Below are positions 12,521 through 26,830 of a stretch of 64,000 nucleotides of DNA, piece after piece. Within the stretch, counting starts at the first letter, position 1. Each line of letters begins with the position of its first letter. A program made the translations under genes and the position numbers. Source of the stretch: Molothrus aeneus (lineage: Eukaryota > Chordata > Aves > Passeriformes > Icteridae). The notes below the pieces were generated by a model. That model ran no database searches. It was not told where the DNA came from and saw only the letters and a list, made by a program, of their open reading frames with translations. Location of the stretch: the NCBI RefSeq assembly GCF_037042795.1, contig NC_089651.1:31338201-31402200 (forward strand). Reading direction: 5' to 3'.

Positions 12521-15500
12521 TCCCCTTGTTGTGCTTAATGCATACAACTTCTACATTTGACTCTGGTATACTTCAGAGAACTGCTTTTTGGTAAAGCCTG
12601 TCTTGTTAATTGCCACTTCAAAATAGAGACAAACATTAAAATTAAATGCTTGCAAAATAATGCATCTATGCAGTTAAAATATCTCTTACAGAGACATGAC
12701 CACTTTTGTGATGGGAAGAAACTGGAAGTTAAGCTGTAGTTTTGTTCATCCAGAAACTTCGAGTATCTTCAGAAAAGTCAGGCTTTGCTTCCTCTTGGGT
12801 ATTTGAATGGAGCAGTGTTCCATGAAATCTACCCTCAGATGGAATAGGGTGTCTGTGCAGAGGGAAGCTTTGTTATTCTGTCCTTTGTCTTTGGAGAAGA
12901 TTTGTTTCATCTGCCTCTTGAGGAATAGCATATCTTCCCTGTCACCTGTTTTCTACAATTTGAATTCAGCTTTTTGGGGGTAGTTATCAAGGACCATTTT
13001 TTTCCCTTTCCCCTGCAGGGAGCGGGGAGTGGGAAGGGTGTTGTCTGCAAAAATCATATTTGTTACTTATGTGCAGACAGCCAATAATCAAATATCAAAA
13101 ATTTTATTATTTGTACATTTTAGCAAACTAGTGAATTAGTTTTCACTGGCTACAAGTTGCATAGTTCTCTTATTTATTAGTATTCTATCTTATGTTGGTT
13201 AATGATTCTCTCATTTCCCATGCTGATTACTCCACATGCTCAGGCTTTCTCTTTTTTTTTGAGTTGGTGTGTTTCTTGTTCCAGTGGTCACAATCTCCTC
13301 CTGCTGGAATTACCTTTTAGGCAGTTGGAGTCCATTTCAGCACAGTTGCTGGGTTGGGTTTATTAGTTTCTTCCTCATCTTGGGAGCTCTGTCAGGTGGT
13401 CTATAAATTCTGCATTTTTTGTGTCCACTTTCAGTGGGCATCCTACTTCCTAAGCCTTGTTAACCTCCTGCTAGGTCTGAGATTGCTGAAGCATGTCCAG
13501 CTCCGTGCCTTAACAAGGCAATGCTACCTATAAGTAATTTGTGTTTCTAACTCATGGACATCACTTGGAGCTTGCTTGTTAGCTGCTCTCTGTTTCACGG
13601 ATTACATCTCCCTTCTTGTTGATTAGGCTTGAAAGCATTAAAAAACCAAAAATCAAAGAACATCCTTTCTTAAAAAGATTTTTACATAGTCCATATTTTG
13701 CAACAGTGTTGCAGTATCATGTTTAACAGAGAGACATAGAAATAAGGAATTAAATCTTAGAATACAGAAGTTAACTGCTATCTGTGTGCTTTAGCTCTTA
13801 TTTGGCTAGTCTAGGATGTGCAAAAAATCACCTTCTAGCAGCAAATGGGATCTGTGAAACAGCTGCATGCTTTTCAGTAGCCTTAGGAACAAAGAGTAAT
13901 GAGAGAAATTTCATGCACTTCATCAATCAGTGAGATTCTAGAAATATTTAAGACTATTTTGTTTATTAGTTGGGACAGTTTACAGACAGTTCAGTGCCCT
14001 TTTTTTCCGTCTTTTTTTTAAATATTATTCATTGAGTATATGGATATTCATGCTTCAGAGACTTCCTTTTTCATCATCCACTTTCCTGTTATCTCAGTAA
14101 AAACTCCTGCAAAAAATGTCTTAAATGTATTAAAAAATACCTTGAAAATTTTATGGCTGACAGCATTTTCTGCCTAGGAGAAAAGAAGTGCTGTTTGTTT
14201 AATGAATTAAAGATGACATTTACCTCCAACAGCCAAAGATATGCTGCTATCTGTAGAAACACCTTGATTAACAGTCTTGGCTTTGAAACTGGTCCAAATG
14301 TGGATGGCTGAGTGCAAAATGGACCCTCTGTTATAAAACATGGTTTCTTTTCATCAGGTGATCCACTTCTGAAAGTAAAGGAGATGATGAATGTTCTGTT
14401 AGTATAACAGAAAATAGTTGTGTAATTGTAATGAGGCTTATTATAAAAGTATGTCAAACATGTTGATTTAGATACTTCATTTCTTTTGTGTGTGTTCCAA
14501 ATCACTATAATCTTCTATGCAGACCATGCTGATAGCACAACTTCAAAATTTATTGAGCATTTTGAGGTAATCCACATATACATATATACATTCAAAAATG
14601 TTAAATTATGTCTCAGTTAAAGAGTGGAAACTATATATGCCCATTTGGAAGTCCTTTGTTAGATGTTCTTGAAGTAAGCAAGCACTTTCTTTGGTGAGAC
14701 CAATGTTCAGAAAAATGACATTGGAGTAATCAGGTATAGGAGGTTATTCTCAGGTAAGTCTTAATTTTATGTTACTTATAGTGACTTTGAAATAATATTT
14801 CATGTAAATTTTATAGTTTACACTTTTATCATACTATAACCCTGTGGTGGATGTGAGGGCTGCTTCTCTAGAGAATAATGATGAATGATGATATTTATTG
14901 ATAGTAATGGATATGATTTTAATGGGTGGTATTTAATGAAAATAATAGAATATAAAGAAGAAATGTATTGAAAGTTGAAAGTAAACGTAGAATTTAGAAA
15001 TTATCCCTTGTCTTGAAGCTGCAGGATTTTTGTGTTTTTTAAACAAATCAAGATTTTAATGAAGCTTTATTTTATGGCATCAGTAAGAAAAACTTTAGTG
15101 GCAGAGTTTCAGGTGGCTTGCTGCTGGGAATTCTTTGAAAGAGATGGTGCCTAGAATAGTGATTTATTTATTTTTCTATCATGCTTTTAAATAGAAGGGG
15201 TGATGCCACTAGTGGAATCTACTAAGGAAAACAGATTTTAAAAAATCAGTTCATTTATAATATTTGTTAATAAAAATAAAAAAATAAATTTTAGGAAACT
15301 GTAATATTTCTTCTGTAAGTATGAAAGGCACAATTCTTTTCTGGTATAACTGATTACATTTTAACAGCAGTAATGCCCATCTGCTTCTCAGGGTTTCTTG
15401 GCAACTTTAGTGCACTAGAAATTATAAATGCTTTAAACGATACTGCAAGTTGTATAATTTTGTTTTACTGAAGCCCTTATTGGAACACACTGTTCTAACA

Positions 15501-16565
15501 AAGTGTGACTAGATATAATATGTATTTATACTTTTTTTGGTGAGTTTGGTGTGGAATTTTTTCAACATTTATGATTAAATAAATCTCTTAGAAGCGTTGG
15601 AACTCAACACAGAAAACTGAGCTGTCATAGAACACATGTATTATAATGTAAAATATTATTCCATTGGGGTTGTGTTGTGAAATATTGGATGGATTAATAT
15701 ATTGTCCAGGTAGACAGTTATGGTAATTCTTATGGTAATTCTGGTATCCTTATGAAAAATCAGATGATAGAGAGTCTTTGCTGTAATTATTCTGCTCTTC
15801 CCATTTTTGTTTTACTGATCCATAACTATCATTTTGGTGGAAGACACAGGAAAACTGAGAGAGTTAAGATTGGAGAAAAATAGGAAAAGAAAATGGACAC
15901 TTCAAACAAAAAAACCCCCGAAACCAAACTACAGAAAATCTGAATTTCACTGGGAAAGAGATTACCCAGCAGTTTGTTAACACTTTACATGTGTGTTTGA
16001 TGCTTCTGATAAGGGTCTAAGGAATTAGATGATTCTGGTGTCATGAAGGAGCAGAATAAGAGTCTGCTGTGGTAAAAAGAAGCAGAATTGAAGCACACAA
16101 AGGATTTAGCATAAGAGTAATTGAAGATGACATTCTTTTCTAATTATCTCTGCTACTTGTTGTGTTGTAGGTTTTTGAATAAAAATGAGCAAAGCAATTG
16201 CCCAGGAGGCAATAGGGAGGAAATAGGGAGGAAAGCTGCTAACAGGGGAAAGCAGGAAAATGAATGCTTTGAATATCTTCTTTTTTGCATAAATTCACAT
16301 AGATCCTCTCTGACATATTTTTAATAGCACTTGGAAGTGGGTTCTAATAGAGAATTCTGGAAATGTTAGCTGTTTCAAATTTCCACGTAGTTGAGGTAAT
16401 ATTAGCTTTGCCTTAGGCAACTACTTGTCACAAGTCATGGATGTGAGACACTGTGTGGTTGACCATGAGTCTGAATAACTACAACCATTCTTATGTTGTA
16501 AAGAAAAAATATTAAATAGGGAGTCTAGTCTTGGTATGTTTGACTATCTCTATATGTTAGATGTT

Positions 16566-16740
16566 TAGACACCAGGAAGCATTTCTTCATGAAAAGGCTT
16601 GTTAAGCATTGGAACAGATTGCCCAGGGAGGTGGTGTTCAAGAAATCACTGGACATGGCATTTAGCGCTGTGGTCTGATTGACAAGGTGGTGACCAGTCA
16701 AAAGTTGGACTTGATAATCTATTTTCTCAAAATACTGTTC
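16566..16740 (+). mobile_element. CR1 LINE fragment, sense
   Basis: The sequence follows the CR1 3' block: 'aggaagcatttcttcatgaaaaggcttgttaagcattggaacag', then 'gcccagggaggtggtg', 'gttcaagaaatcactgg' and 'gttggacttgataatct'. The final ATTCTATGAT repeats are gone, so it is truncated at both ends and diverged. Confidence 0.8.
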
Positions 16741-19700
16741 TTTTCTTGTGGCATATAAATGTTACTGGATCACTGAAAGTTGAAAGAAGAAATGTCTGAG
16801 GCAGCTGGCAATCTAGAATGACCACTTGTATTTCTTCACTGTTTCTCTTCATGGTCTACTTTTTAAAGACTTATTTCAGACTCAGATTGGTTATATTGTC
16901 ATTTTATTAAATCTTCTTTGAGTTAATAACCTGTAATGCAGGGAGCATGATTTAAATTGTACTCCTGATTGTAATTAAGAGTACAAGTATCATGGTGATC
17001 AAATAAAAATCAAATTATATACTGGACTTCTAGATGACTGTGTGATTATCATATTTTTAAATTTTTGTTACAAAGCTATAAATACAATTTATTGAAATTT
17101 TTAATAGAAATTAGTAGCAATACCTCTTGTCAGTTGTGTCCATTTAAGTCATTGACTTTAGACTTAGCACCTATATTTGTATCAAAAATACAATGTATTC
17201 TATGTGAGAATGAAAATTCATTGAGTTTTCCTCTGAAGAAGCAGAAATCTACCCTGAAAAGATCTCTCTTCTTCCTCAATGGCTCCAATCAAAACTCAAA
17301 CCAAAAGACTTGTGTCTTTTTGCCTGAATGTGTTCTGGTGCATTTGGCAAGGATCTTTCAGCTGTAATGAGGACCAGGGTCACTACTGCTTCCACAGCTT
17401 GCTTGAAAGACATGCATTAATGGTTGTGTTTCAATAAATACTAACTAAAATGTATTTAATACTTCATTACTTACTCTACTCCCTTGAGTTTTTAGAATGC
17501 TTTAGTTTGCAGAAACATTGATAGACATTGTTTCTGCTATACTTGTGTTCGCAGAAATGCTTAAATATGACTGTGTATGACAACCTTCCTATTTGCCATT
17601 TGTATGTTTAAAAGGGACAAATGAATTAACAAAAAATGGAATTTGTCCATTTAGGGATTTAATAAACTTGAGCACTTTGGACTAAGTCTCAAGAACTTCA
17701 AGGTTAAAGATAAAACTCTAAGCAGGTGTGTGTATATGAAGAACTGTCTTTACATGAATAATCATGCTGAACATATATATGCACAATATATTTATGTTTG
17801 TCTAATCATATATATTTTCTTTTTCCCGAGTATTCTGCTGATCATACAAAAAAAAAGTGAATAATTCACATGAAGTAGTAACACAGAATCCTATTAAAAT
17901 ACAAACCCAAACAAGTAGGGGGTAAGTTCAGGATGCATTCTCTATTTATGCATCTATTCATGCAGAATTTAGGCAAGTTGCTTATTCTGGTATGAATTAA
18001 GCGAATTAAGGCAGATACTGTCATGTGAGATTAATCCAATTAAAACCCAGACAATATCTGTAGTAGAGCAAAATGGAAAAATAAAAAAGAAAAGGTGCTT
18101 TGTGCAGTCTGATCCTCTCCTCTTGTAACTGGTATCTATAATTGTGTATAAATGAGAGACTGTTAGGACTGTAAATATGCTTTTCCTTTCTGACACGTTT
18201 CCTGCCTGTTGCTTGGTTACCAGTACTTTGCCACACATACGTGGAAGGTATTAGCTCATTCTTCTGTCTTCACTCTTTGAGCTTTAGTGAGGAGATACAT
18301 GATCAAAATTCATGATTTTATTTCTCTGCCTCTAACCCTCTGTTAAGGGTTAAATGACTTATCCTAGGAGATTTAGAAGTGGTTATGCATAATTTATTAA
18401 TTTCATATGGAGGAAAAGGCCGTTCCACTATATGAGTCTTTCAGAGTAGTGTTGATTTTTTATTTTGTTTTAATGTTTTTTCCTTTTTGTAGAAAGTAGG
18501 ATTCTTTACTAGTTGCTATGAAACAGCCGAATGACTTATCATAAATTGTCATCATGACCTTTCCCAATGATGGTAGTCTTTGCCATTTCCCCTCTAACTT
18601 AACCACAGTAAGTCGTTAGTGTCAGGATCACTACAGAATGACACACAGTATTTTAAGTATTTCTGTGGTGTCTGTCACCATGATACCTGGTAGCTTTCAA
18701 CAAAGGGGAATGAAGGGGTAAAGAATGCAGGTTAATATATATTTGTTTAACTGCCCGATTTTAAAATTTCCCTGTGAATGGTCATGGAAGTAGGAAATGG
18801 AATTAAGAGATGACCATTGAATAGATGAACACAAGAGTAGTCATACTCCATCTTGTCTCTTCCCCTCAAAAAGAAGGGATTAATACTTGATTTGTAAATT
18901 GTGTACCTGAGTCAAACAGGCAAAAGTGGAAACAAGTTGAGAAAATTCTTTAATGTCAGTTGAAGGTATATTATTAGAATGATTGTAATTTGAGCAGTCC
19001 ACAGTTTTTAAATGAGTCTTCAATACACTGCATTGGGTTTTCTTAAAATATTTTTTTCTGTACATCTTAATATTGGTAGCCATTTTATAATTTCAATAAT
19101 GTTAACTGATACTTGTTACCAATGTGCCATTTTATATCAATTTCCAAAGCAAGTATGTCTTGGCCTATCAGGTGTTGGAAGAGTAATGCCATAGTGGCAT
19201 TTTCTCAAACATGTTCATTAATGGAAACTGTTTTCAGGTAAGATTTAACCTTGTCTGTTTAACTTTTTAGAATACAAAAAAAGACAACGTCAGCATGATG
19301 TTGGCGCTGAAAACTCTAATGTATATTAATGTATACATTAAAGTTTAAAATGCTTCTTTGTGAGGTAGTTGCTTTAATAAAGTTCCTTCTCTCCTTTCTG
19401 GAAGATCATGTGTATAATACATGAACTATGTCTAAATCTGATAACTTCTTTAAGAGCTACCTACCATCATTTTAATTTTGGTATATCACAATTAACTGCC
19501 TTATTAAAGAGAAAAAAACCTCTCACACTTGAACACAAATATCAATCTTTACTTTTCTAATGTATTCCAATTATCTCTCTGCTTCAGTAAATCTGGTTTA
19601 AACTCTCATTCTTAAGGTGACACCAGTGGTAAAACCCTGGGCTTCCACTGCTTGTCACCCCAATGGGAGAAGAAGCAACAGGGAAGCATCTCCTTCCCCA

Positions 19701-20134
19701 GGAGCACGGACTACTTAAAAAATGTGCCTAAAAGCCTATGTAACTTTTAGTCTCAAAACTTGAATAATCTTTCATTATTCTTTTTGAATAATTTTAATTC
19801 ATAAAGTAATTTGGTACTAAAAAGTCAAATAGTGTAAACTTCCTACAAAAATTGCAAGTATTTCCTCTTGTATCACTTTAAGTAGCCATTAGGGAATGAG
19901 AGTGTGTCTTCATTAATGGAACTGGAAGCAGGTATTGATTTGGAGCTTTATGGCTATCTATGCAAGTATTGACATCTGCTGTTCTTTAATTGCTGTTTAT
20001 TCAATTACAAACAAAATGATTGCTTACTACTAATCCTATATCAATATACTGTTATTATCATATTAAATTTTGAGGGGGTTTTGCCTAAGAAAATGGTGCA
20101 TATTTTCTAAAAGAACAAAATATTAACCCTATTT

Positions 20135-20232
20135 AATAAAAGCAATAAGATAAAAACCCCTCAGAAATAGTAGCTTAAGATGAAATAAAAGCAATAAGAT
20201 AAAAATCCCTTAGAAATAGTAGCTTGAGTTGA
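20135..20232. repeat. 49-bp tandem duplication (two copies)
   Basis: Copies at 20135-20183 and 20184-20232 match at 45 of 49 positions by direct comparison (differences c/t, c/t, a/g, a/t). The unit begins aataaaagcaataagataaa. It is intronic. Confidence 0.95.
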
Positions 20233-20299
20233 ATTGAGCTTTTATTTAGTTCCTTACTGTGCAGTTCTTAGAGGTCCCAAAATGCTGTCTCCAGTGGTT

Positions 20300-20324
20300 T
20301 TCTGCCTTTCAGTGAAAGGCAGAA
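20300..20324. repeat. Perfect 11-bp inverted repeat
   Basis: Arms ttctgcctttc and gaaaggcagaa are separated by agt. It lies 68 bp past the tandem duplication. Confidence 0.9.
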
Positions 20325-23300
20325 TGTGGCTTTAAAAAGTGCCAAGTCAGCAGAGTGAACAGCAGTTAGCTTGAAGGCAGGGGAGAGGCTGATGTGAACT
20401 TAAAGGTGTCTTTCTTTCCTCCAGTTCCTTAGTTTAGTTTCAGTATTTTCATTTGTGTTCAGGTAAACACTTGACTGAAATTTTGATCTTAATGGAATTG
20501 GAGAAATAGGAAGTTCATGTTGTAGTTTTGATATTAATTTTTAATGCTAGCTTTATCTTGAGGTTTTTGAACACATTTGCATGGCTGATCATATTTATGA
20601 GTGACTGTGTCCTAAAGACACAGATAGAACAAGCCTTGTCTGTGCTATTATGTTACTTTAAAAATGTTTCCTGGTGAATTTGTATTACCCAAACTTGGTA
20701 TTTTATATGTGACTTAACTGAGCATGAGTGAAATTCACTGATAATAGATTTAATTTTTACTGCTAACGTGGTCTATATATCAGAGGCTCATTTTAAAGAC
20801 TAAGGTAGAGAGATTTAAGCTTAAACACTCCCTTCTCCAGCCATTAACTTCAATATTAATGATGGTAATAGCAGAAAGAATCATTGCTCTTTCCTCCGTC
20901 CCTTTTATAAGCTGAAGAAAAAAATCCATGTCACTAATTTGTTTATATAATACATTTTACAAACTAGTTTACTAGATGCAGTAGTACAAATAATCCTTTA
21001 AATATCATTAAAGAATAGATTCTGCTACTTTCATTCATAGGAAGTTATGCCCTGTTTTGTAAGCATTTCTTTGGTTTTTGTAAGGCCACTGTAAGGGTAA
21101 AATTCCACTGAAGCAGAGCCTATTTGTTTCCCTTGATTTAGTCATATAGTTTTAAATTCATTGTACTGTTTTCTGCTCTCTCATCTAAGTACTTGTGCAT
21201 AATTAATGGAAGTATGAGTTTTTCTGATGTTGCCTTTCATCTTGTTTCCATTCTCTTTTTCCCTGATATTCTGTTTCTTCCTTTGGATGTTGAGGAATAG
21301 ATTACATATGTCAAAAAGCCTTGATAGTGAAAGTATCTGAAATAGGTAAAAGAGAGTCATTAGCCAGTCAGGTATGAACTGTAAATCAGTCAGGTATAGC
21401 ACATTTTCTAGCTCTCCTCACCATATTTTATTCATTATTTATTTATTAAAAGCATCCGTATTCTTCACAGTAAGATCCATTGGAAGGCAAATTCCTTTTT
21501 CTGAAGACCTTATAAACCAAGCATTCTGAAATGTAATATACTAAATTTCCTACCAACCTCAGCTTGTAACTAGGAAACACAATGTATAAAAACTAAAGTA
21601 GAAAGTAAATGGGAATTATGTGTTGTTTCCCTGTGATTTAAATTAAAATTTAGTGAAGGCTGAATAGCCTTCTGTCTTTCATATCTTAATGATTCCAATT
21701 TGGAACGTTATTAACATGAATCAGGGTAAGACTCTGTAGTCAGTCCTAGAGTTGGCAGTGACAGCAAATTATTTTAATAACTCTATGACATAATACCCTG
21801 AAAACAAACAAAACTTTTCTGAAAGTTCTTCTTAAAAATAGGTTTTCCTATGGGCAAGGAAATGACTAAGTTTATTTTCTTTACAGGCGGTTTATATGTA
21901 CATGTCTCTGGACAGTTGTCATTCTCTGTTATTACTGGTTTATACTTAAAGATTTGCTAATTGCTCTGCTGGTTGCTGCATTTTTTTAAATGAATAAGGG
22001 GATGAGTTTTAATTTATTCCTTTGATAAACACATTCAAGGGCTCATCTGTACCTGGTGAGTTTGGGTCACAAAATGTGGACCTTTGTATGTTCAAAAGCT
22101 TCACCTACTGTTACATTAAATTAGAATTTGTTACATAGTTCAAAAATTATGGGTAGATAGACAAATGATATATCTCATAAACCATATTTCATTAAGAATT
22201 AGTCTTGTAAGTAAATAAATATATTTCAAAATGTTTTTTAAATGCATTTTCTGATAGGCTTATTGTTACATTTTTTGCGATCAATTATAATTTGATAGTT
22301 AACTATTCTTTCAATTTAGCCATTACATCATTCAGGAAAACAGAAGCACTTGGTTCCTTTCGCTAATGGTTGTCCAGCTCAGGTTCTGATTGAGGGCTTT
22401 TCAATTCAGATATAAGTAATAGTGGATTTTTTTTTATTTTAATGTTGATGTATTTATGCATATATTGATGCATGGAGTGAGTGTCTCCCTTCTTTGGGAG
22501 ACAAAGGAACGCACCAATGTCAGTGTAGAGGAAATTACAGAATTATTCCTGTGGTTGAAACTGAAGAGAGTAATTCCAGGCAGAGTACAGTCTTGATAAT
22601 TTGTGTTTGAAAATGCAGTTAGTACAACAGGGAATCACTCAAGAAATTCATGTTACTGTAGCAAAACTAAAATGGGCTGTCTAGGATTTATGAAGAGAGA
22701 AAAATCTCAAAAGCTGAAATACAAGGTTTACTTAGAAGTGGGCAGCACATTTTCACTCTTCTTTAGTAATGACACAAGTTTGTAGTATCTATCCTTTATT
22801 GGAGGAAATGAACTTTACATCCTTGTTTTGCTGGGTTTTTTTTTGATAAATTTCACCTCAGAGATGATTGCTCACCTCTACGCTTTATTTTGTATGAAGT
22901 AGAATTTAAAATTAAACTAGTGCTGTATGGCCAGTTGGGATTGATTCCTTTGACGAGAGAACTCAGTCTCTCTGGGGGTTTTGTTTTGGATGTCATTCAG
23001 TCAGTGGACACCTGTTCAGTTATTGAAATGATGTCCTTGAAGTCCTCATTGTGGTCAGTGAGGCCAGTGGACCTTTAGACATGAAACACACTAAAAAAGG
23101 GACACAATATAGAAAGATGGCTGTCCTTAGCAAATATTTCATAAAGCTTCTGGTATTTGAAGAGCTAGGAGGCCTTGTAACATACACTTCATTAGGGAGG
23201 CTTTTTAAGTATTAGTGCGAGACTGCTGTGTGATAGCACAAGCATTTAACAGGACTTTTGAGTTATAAATAGCTTTATCCATGCATAGCCATGTCACTTC

Positions 23301-25640
23301 TGCAGCAACATAGATGCTATTATGCAATTTAACTTAGCAGCTAAAAACCATAGTATTTTAATCAGGATTTTCCAGATCTAGATTTGTACTATATTCCACT
23401 ATAGAAGTGGAATACTTCAGGGTAAAGTGTTTTGAGAATATGTCATCATTTTAGAATAAGTATTTGTGCCAGTCTACATATAGATAGTTAGAGCTGTTTA
23501 ATAATTGCCTTCTTCCATGAGCCGCTTTGGCACTAAAAAAACCAGCCTGGTTAACCCTCATTAAAAAAATAGATTAATTTCTTATTAAAATGAAAGACCC
23601 ATTTTTTAATCATTCAGCTTCATGCTATTTAGAAAAATGTTCAATTATTAAATGGCTGCTGAAATTTAATGGACTAGCAAGACACTGTACTTCACTAAAT
23701 TATATGAAGTACCATGGTTTCTTTTCATACAAAAATTATTCACCTTGTACTTCTCAAAGTATCTAAGCTTTCATCTTATTTCTGGATATCAATTTAAATC
23801 TTAAATTTAACCCATAAGGTTTGAAAGTAAAAATACTTTTTCTGTGAAGTGTTCATAAAAATAATGCTGAGTACTTTCAGGAGTCTCAGTCTTGCAACTT
23901 CACAAGCGATGCTTCTTGTGAAGTACTAGTGCACTGTACTTCCTTATTTGTGAAAAGTAGGAAACATAAACTGCAGAGATCTCAATAAAGCAAAATGTAC
24001 AAAAGGCAGGTGTTAGAAATGGTGACACCTGGGCATGTGTTGCTGCCCACAGACATATTCCAAGAAGTCCAAGTGTGGCCAGTTGCACTCCATAAGCCAT
24101 GTGAGCAAATAAAATATGTGGAGCCCCAGGATGAGTCCAAGTGTTGTTATTGCTTCGCTATTATATTTTTGTCAGTGCACTTCTTCACCTAAATTTTGAC
24201 TGTAGATGTTGAATTTTGGTTGTTTATTTTAATCTAGGGCTTAAATCAGAGGAAATAAAAGTTACTTTAACAAAAGCCAAATTAAATGGTAGTTTGGTCA
24301 TGAGTTTTACTTATGTGGTTTTGGTTTACAGGATAAACCAACTTTTTCATTCTGTGGAAAGGGTTTGTATGATCACACAATGTTTACTGCATATATGTAT
24401 AGAAAAGGGTCTCTGAGCTGTCTGATTTTTGTGCTCTGGACACATATTTGCTGGTGTTTTAGTTTGGGTAAAGAAATGAAGTATTGAAGAGAACCTCACA
24501 GTCATTCCAAATTACTGTGATTTAGTTCATACTCTGACCGTTTGGTTAATACAGACTTTGTTTTAGAAATATTCTCCTATTCATAGAGAGTTCTTCATAG
24601 CAAACTTTTGATGAAAACTTAGTTTGTTGTTTGAAAAGATACTAAGTTATTCTTTCCAGCATGTTTAGTTTAATAAATAGAAACTATTTGTGAGAAAAGA
24701 TGGTGTAGGCATGCTGTTCCTAAAACTGGTGTACTTCCTTTTAGGTTTCAGGATGTACTGATTTCAACGGGTTTGATGTGTTTATATATGTCAGGAAATT
24801 TGTGCTGTGTTTTAATTTTTTTATGTGACATATCTGTAGGTATGGAACTTCTGTTAGTTATGCAGTTGTTCTCTCATACAGAGACAGGAAGTTTAGCTTC
24901 TTCAGATGTATAATTTTAAAAATAATTTCTGTGCAAGTTCCAGTCATTTTGATATGACCTTTACTGTATTTTGAAGTGAAAAGCTAGGGAATGCTGCAAC
25001 AGTATTGATTTTTGATAGGGGTTAACGTTTTCTCAAGTTAGCTGTGGGGCAAGAAAGCTGTTGAGAGACAAGTTTAATTGAAAAGGGAAAAACAGTTTTT
25101 GCAGAATAGAGAATTAACAAGAAAAACAAATTACAGACGTTACCTTCCAGACATTAACTTCCTTTCTGCACCATGTGTGTATATGCTGAAAATGAGTTTT
25201 ATGTGCATTTATCTGAAGTTTTCCAGAAAAGCAGTTACATGCAAATGAGTTTTTTCATGGATGAAAAAGATTTTTTTCTTTAAATTGAAGAATAGCATTA
25301 GGGAGACCAAGAGAGAGGTTTGAGTGTTTTGTCTTTCTACAGAATAGATCTCTGTAGTACCAGACTGATACCACAGCTATGTATCTATGTCTTTGTGAGA
25401 ACCATGACTATGCAATCCGGATTTGTAAAGAAATTCAGTGGCTCTACCCAGGAGGACTTTTCCCAAGAGTTCTGTTGATAAAGGCAGGCTGCATTTTCAT
25501 TCTAAAAGTCATGAGAGTCTTTTAAACAAAACATATCTCATCGGCAGAATTCACATCACATTTCTGTAACTACAGCCAGATGAGTAGTTGTTTTGATTAA
25601 AATTACTGAGCTAGATTTTTCTAGCTTTTTCTAGCTCTAA

Positions 25641-25664
25641 AATATGTTTAATTGTAAACATATT
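25641..25664. repeat. 10-bp inverted repeat
   Basis: Arms aatatgttta and taaacatatt have the loop attg. It is AT-rich and may be chance. Confidence 0.85.
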
Positions 25665-26529
25665 AATTGTGTTTAATATGTTTAAAAATAATGTGGTCAC
25701 CCATTGGATATTTTTGTTCATAGGGAAATTACATAGGGGAAAAAATCATTATTTACTGTTGAATATAGTAAAAATGGTTTAATGCTTTGCTAATGGAAAT
25801 GGTGCATTTTCTTTAAGATCATTAGCTGTTGCTGTTAAAGCTTTTTGTAACAGTGCTCTCCTTGCAATGTTTTTTAATTCCTTTTTCCTCCCATTCATCC
25901 TTGAACATAGATCAACATGTTCAAATTCCAGTCCATGGTTACTCTGACCCAATTTTGTCAGAAAAATATATTCTGAAATATTTATATCTATTTCACTGAC
26001 TATTCATTGGTTAATGCTTTTCTCTCACACTGAGGAAAAAGTTTTAGAAAAGAGAGAAGTGTTTGCTGGTAGTGCTGCTCTTGTGTTATGCTGACCTCAT
26101 CACATGCAGGAGACCTGCATGCCAATTTCTTACTTGTGCTTTGATGTTACAGCTTGAGCTTTGTAAATATTCTATACGCTTTCTTAGGAAAAAATTGCCA
26201 TCTAAATAATATGCTTAATTTTAAAGCAAATGGGTTCTTAAATATTAACAATTAATATTCTTTTCAGACATTCATTTCTAAGTAATTGAGCTTGTTGCAA
26301 TTTTCTTTCTTCCATTTTAGACACTCAATGGTAGGACCTCGTGTAAGAGTCTGCTCTTGAATAGAGCTAGTGTTCTGCTTTATTCTAGTTTATCATTTCT
26401 CTTCACTGCTTCTGACAGCATTTATCCACTTTTTGTCCTGCTGTGCCAGCTCTCATGCTTCTTGGAATCTGCTTGCTAAAATGGCAGAAAATTTAATTGA
26501 CAAAAAAGTAATGCTTTTCTGATGGTTTA

Positions 26530-26830
26530 ACAAAGTGAGTCAGCTCAGTAAGGATCCAGCATGAAGGAGGATTTGCAGCTGTACATCTGGGGCCTGAGCA
26601 AGAGGAGGCGTGAGTGGGAGAGCCCCTAGAGGCAGCCCCAGGGAGAAGGTGGTGCTTGCAGAGCTGGGAAAGCAGGGAGGAAAGTGGAGGAAAGCAGGGA
26701 GGAGTGGGACGCACATCCTAATGCCGTGACTGAGCAGCCGCTTCTGTGCCAGAAGCTTGGTGCTTCCAAGTACCACCTGTATGGCAGCCGTGCTGTGCTG
26801 AGCACTGCCATTTACACCCTTACTCTAGGT
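26530..26830. other. GC-richer, G/A-rich island, unclassified
   Basis: A roughly 300-bp patch rich in gggagg/ggaaag motifs in an AT-rich intron. Four short frames overlap on both strands, which is what base composition alone would give. No promoter or CpG-island structure is evident by eye. Confidence 0.4.

Noticed and set aside
14089..14505. 138-codon minus frame, one of the longest in the window
   Set aside because: No recognisable domain, AT-rich codon content like its surroundings, no splice or start evidence.
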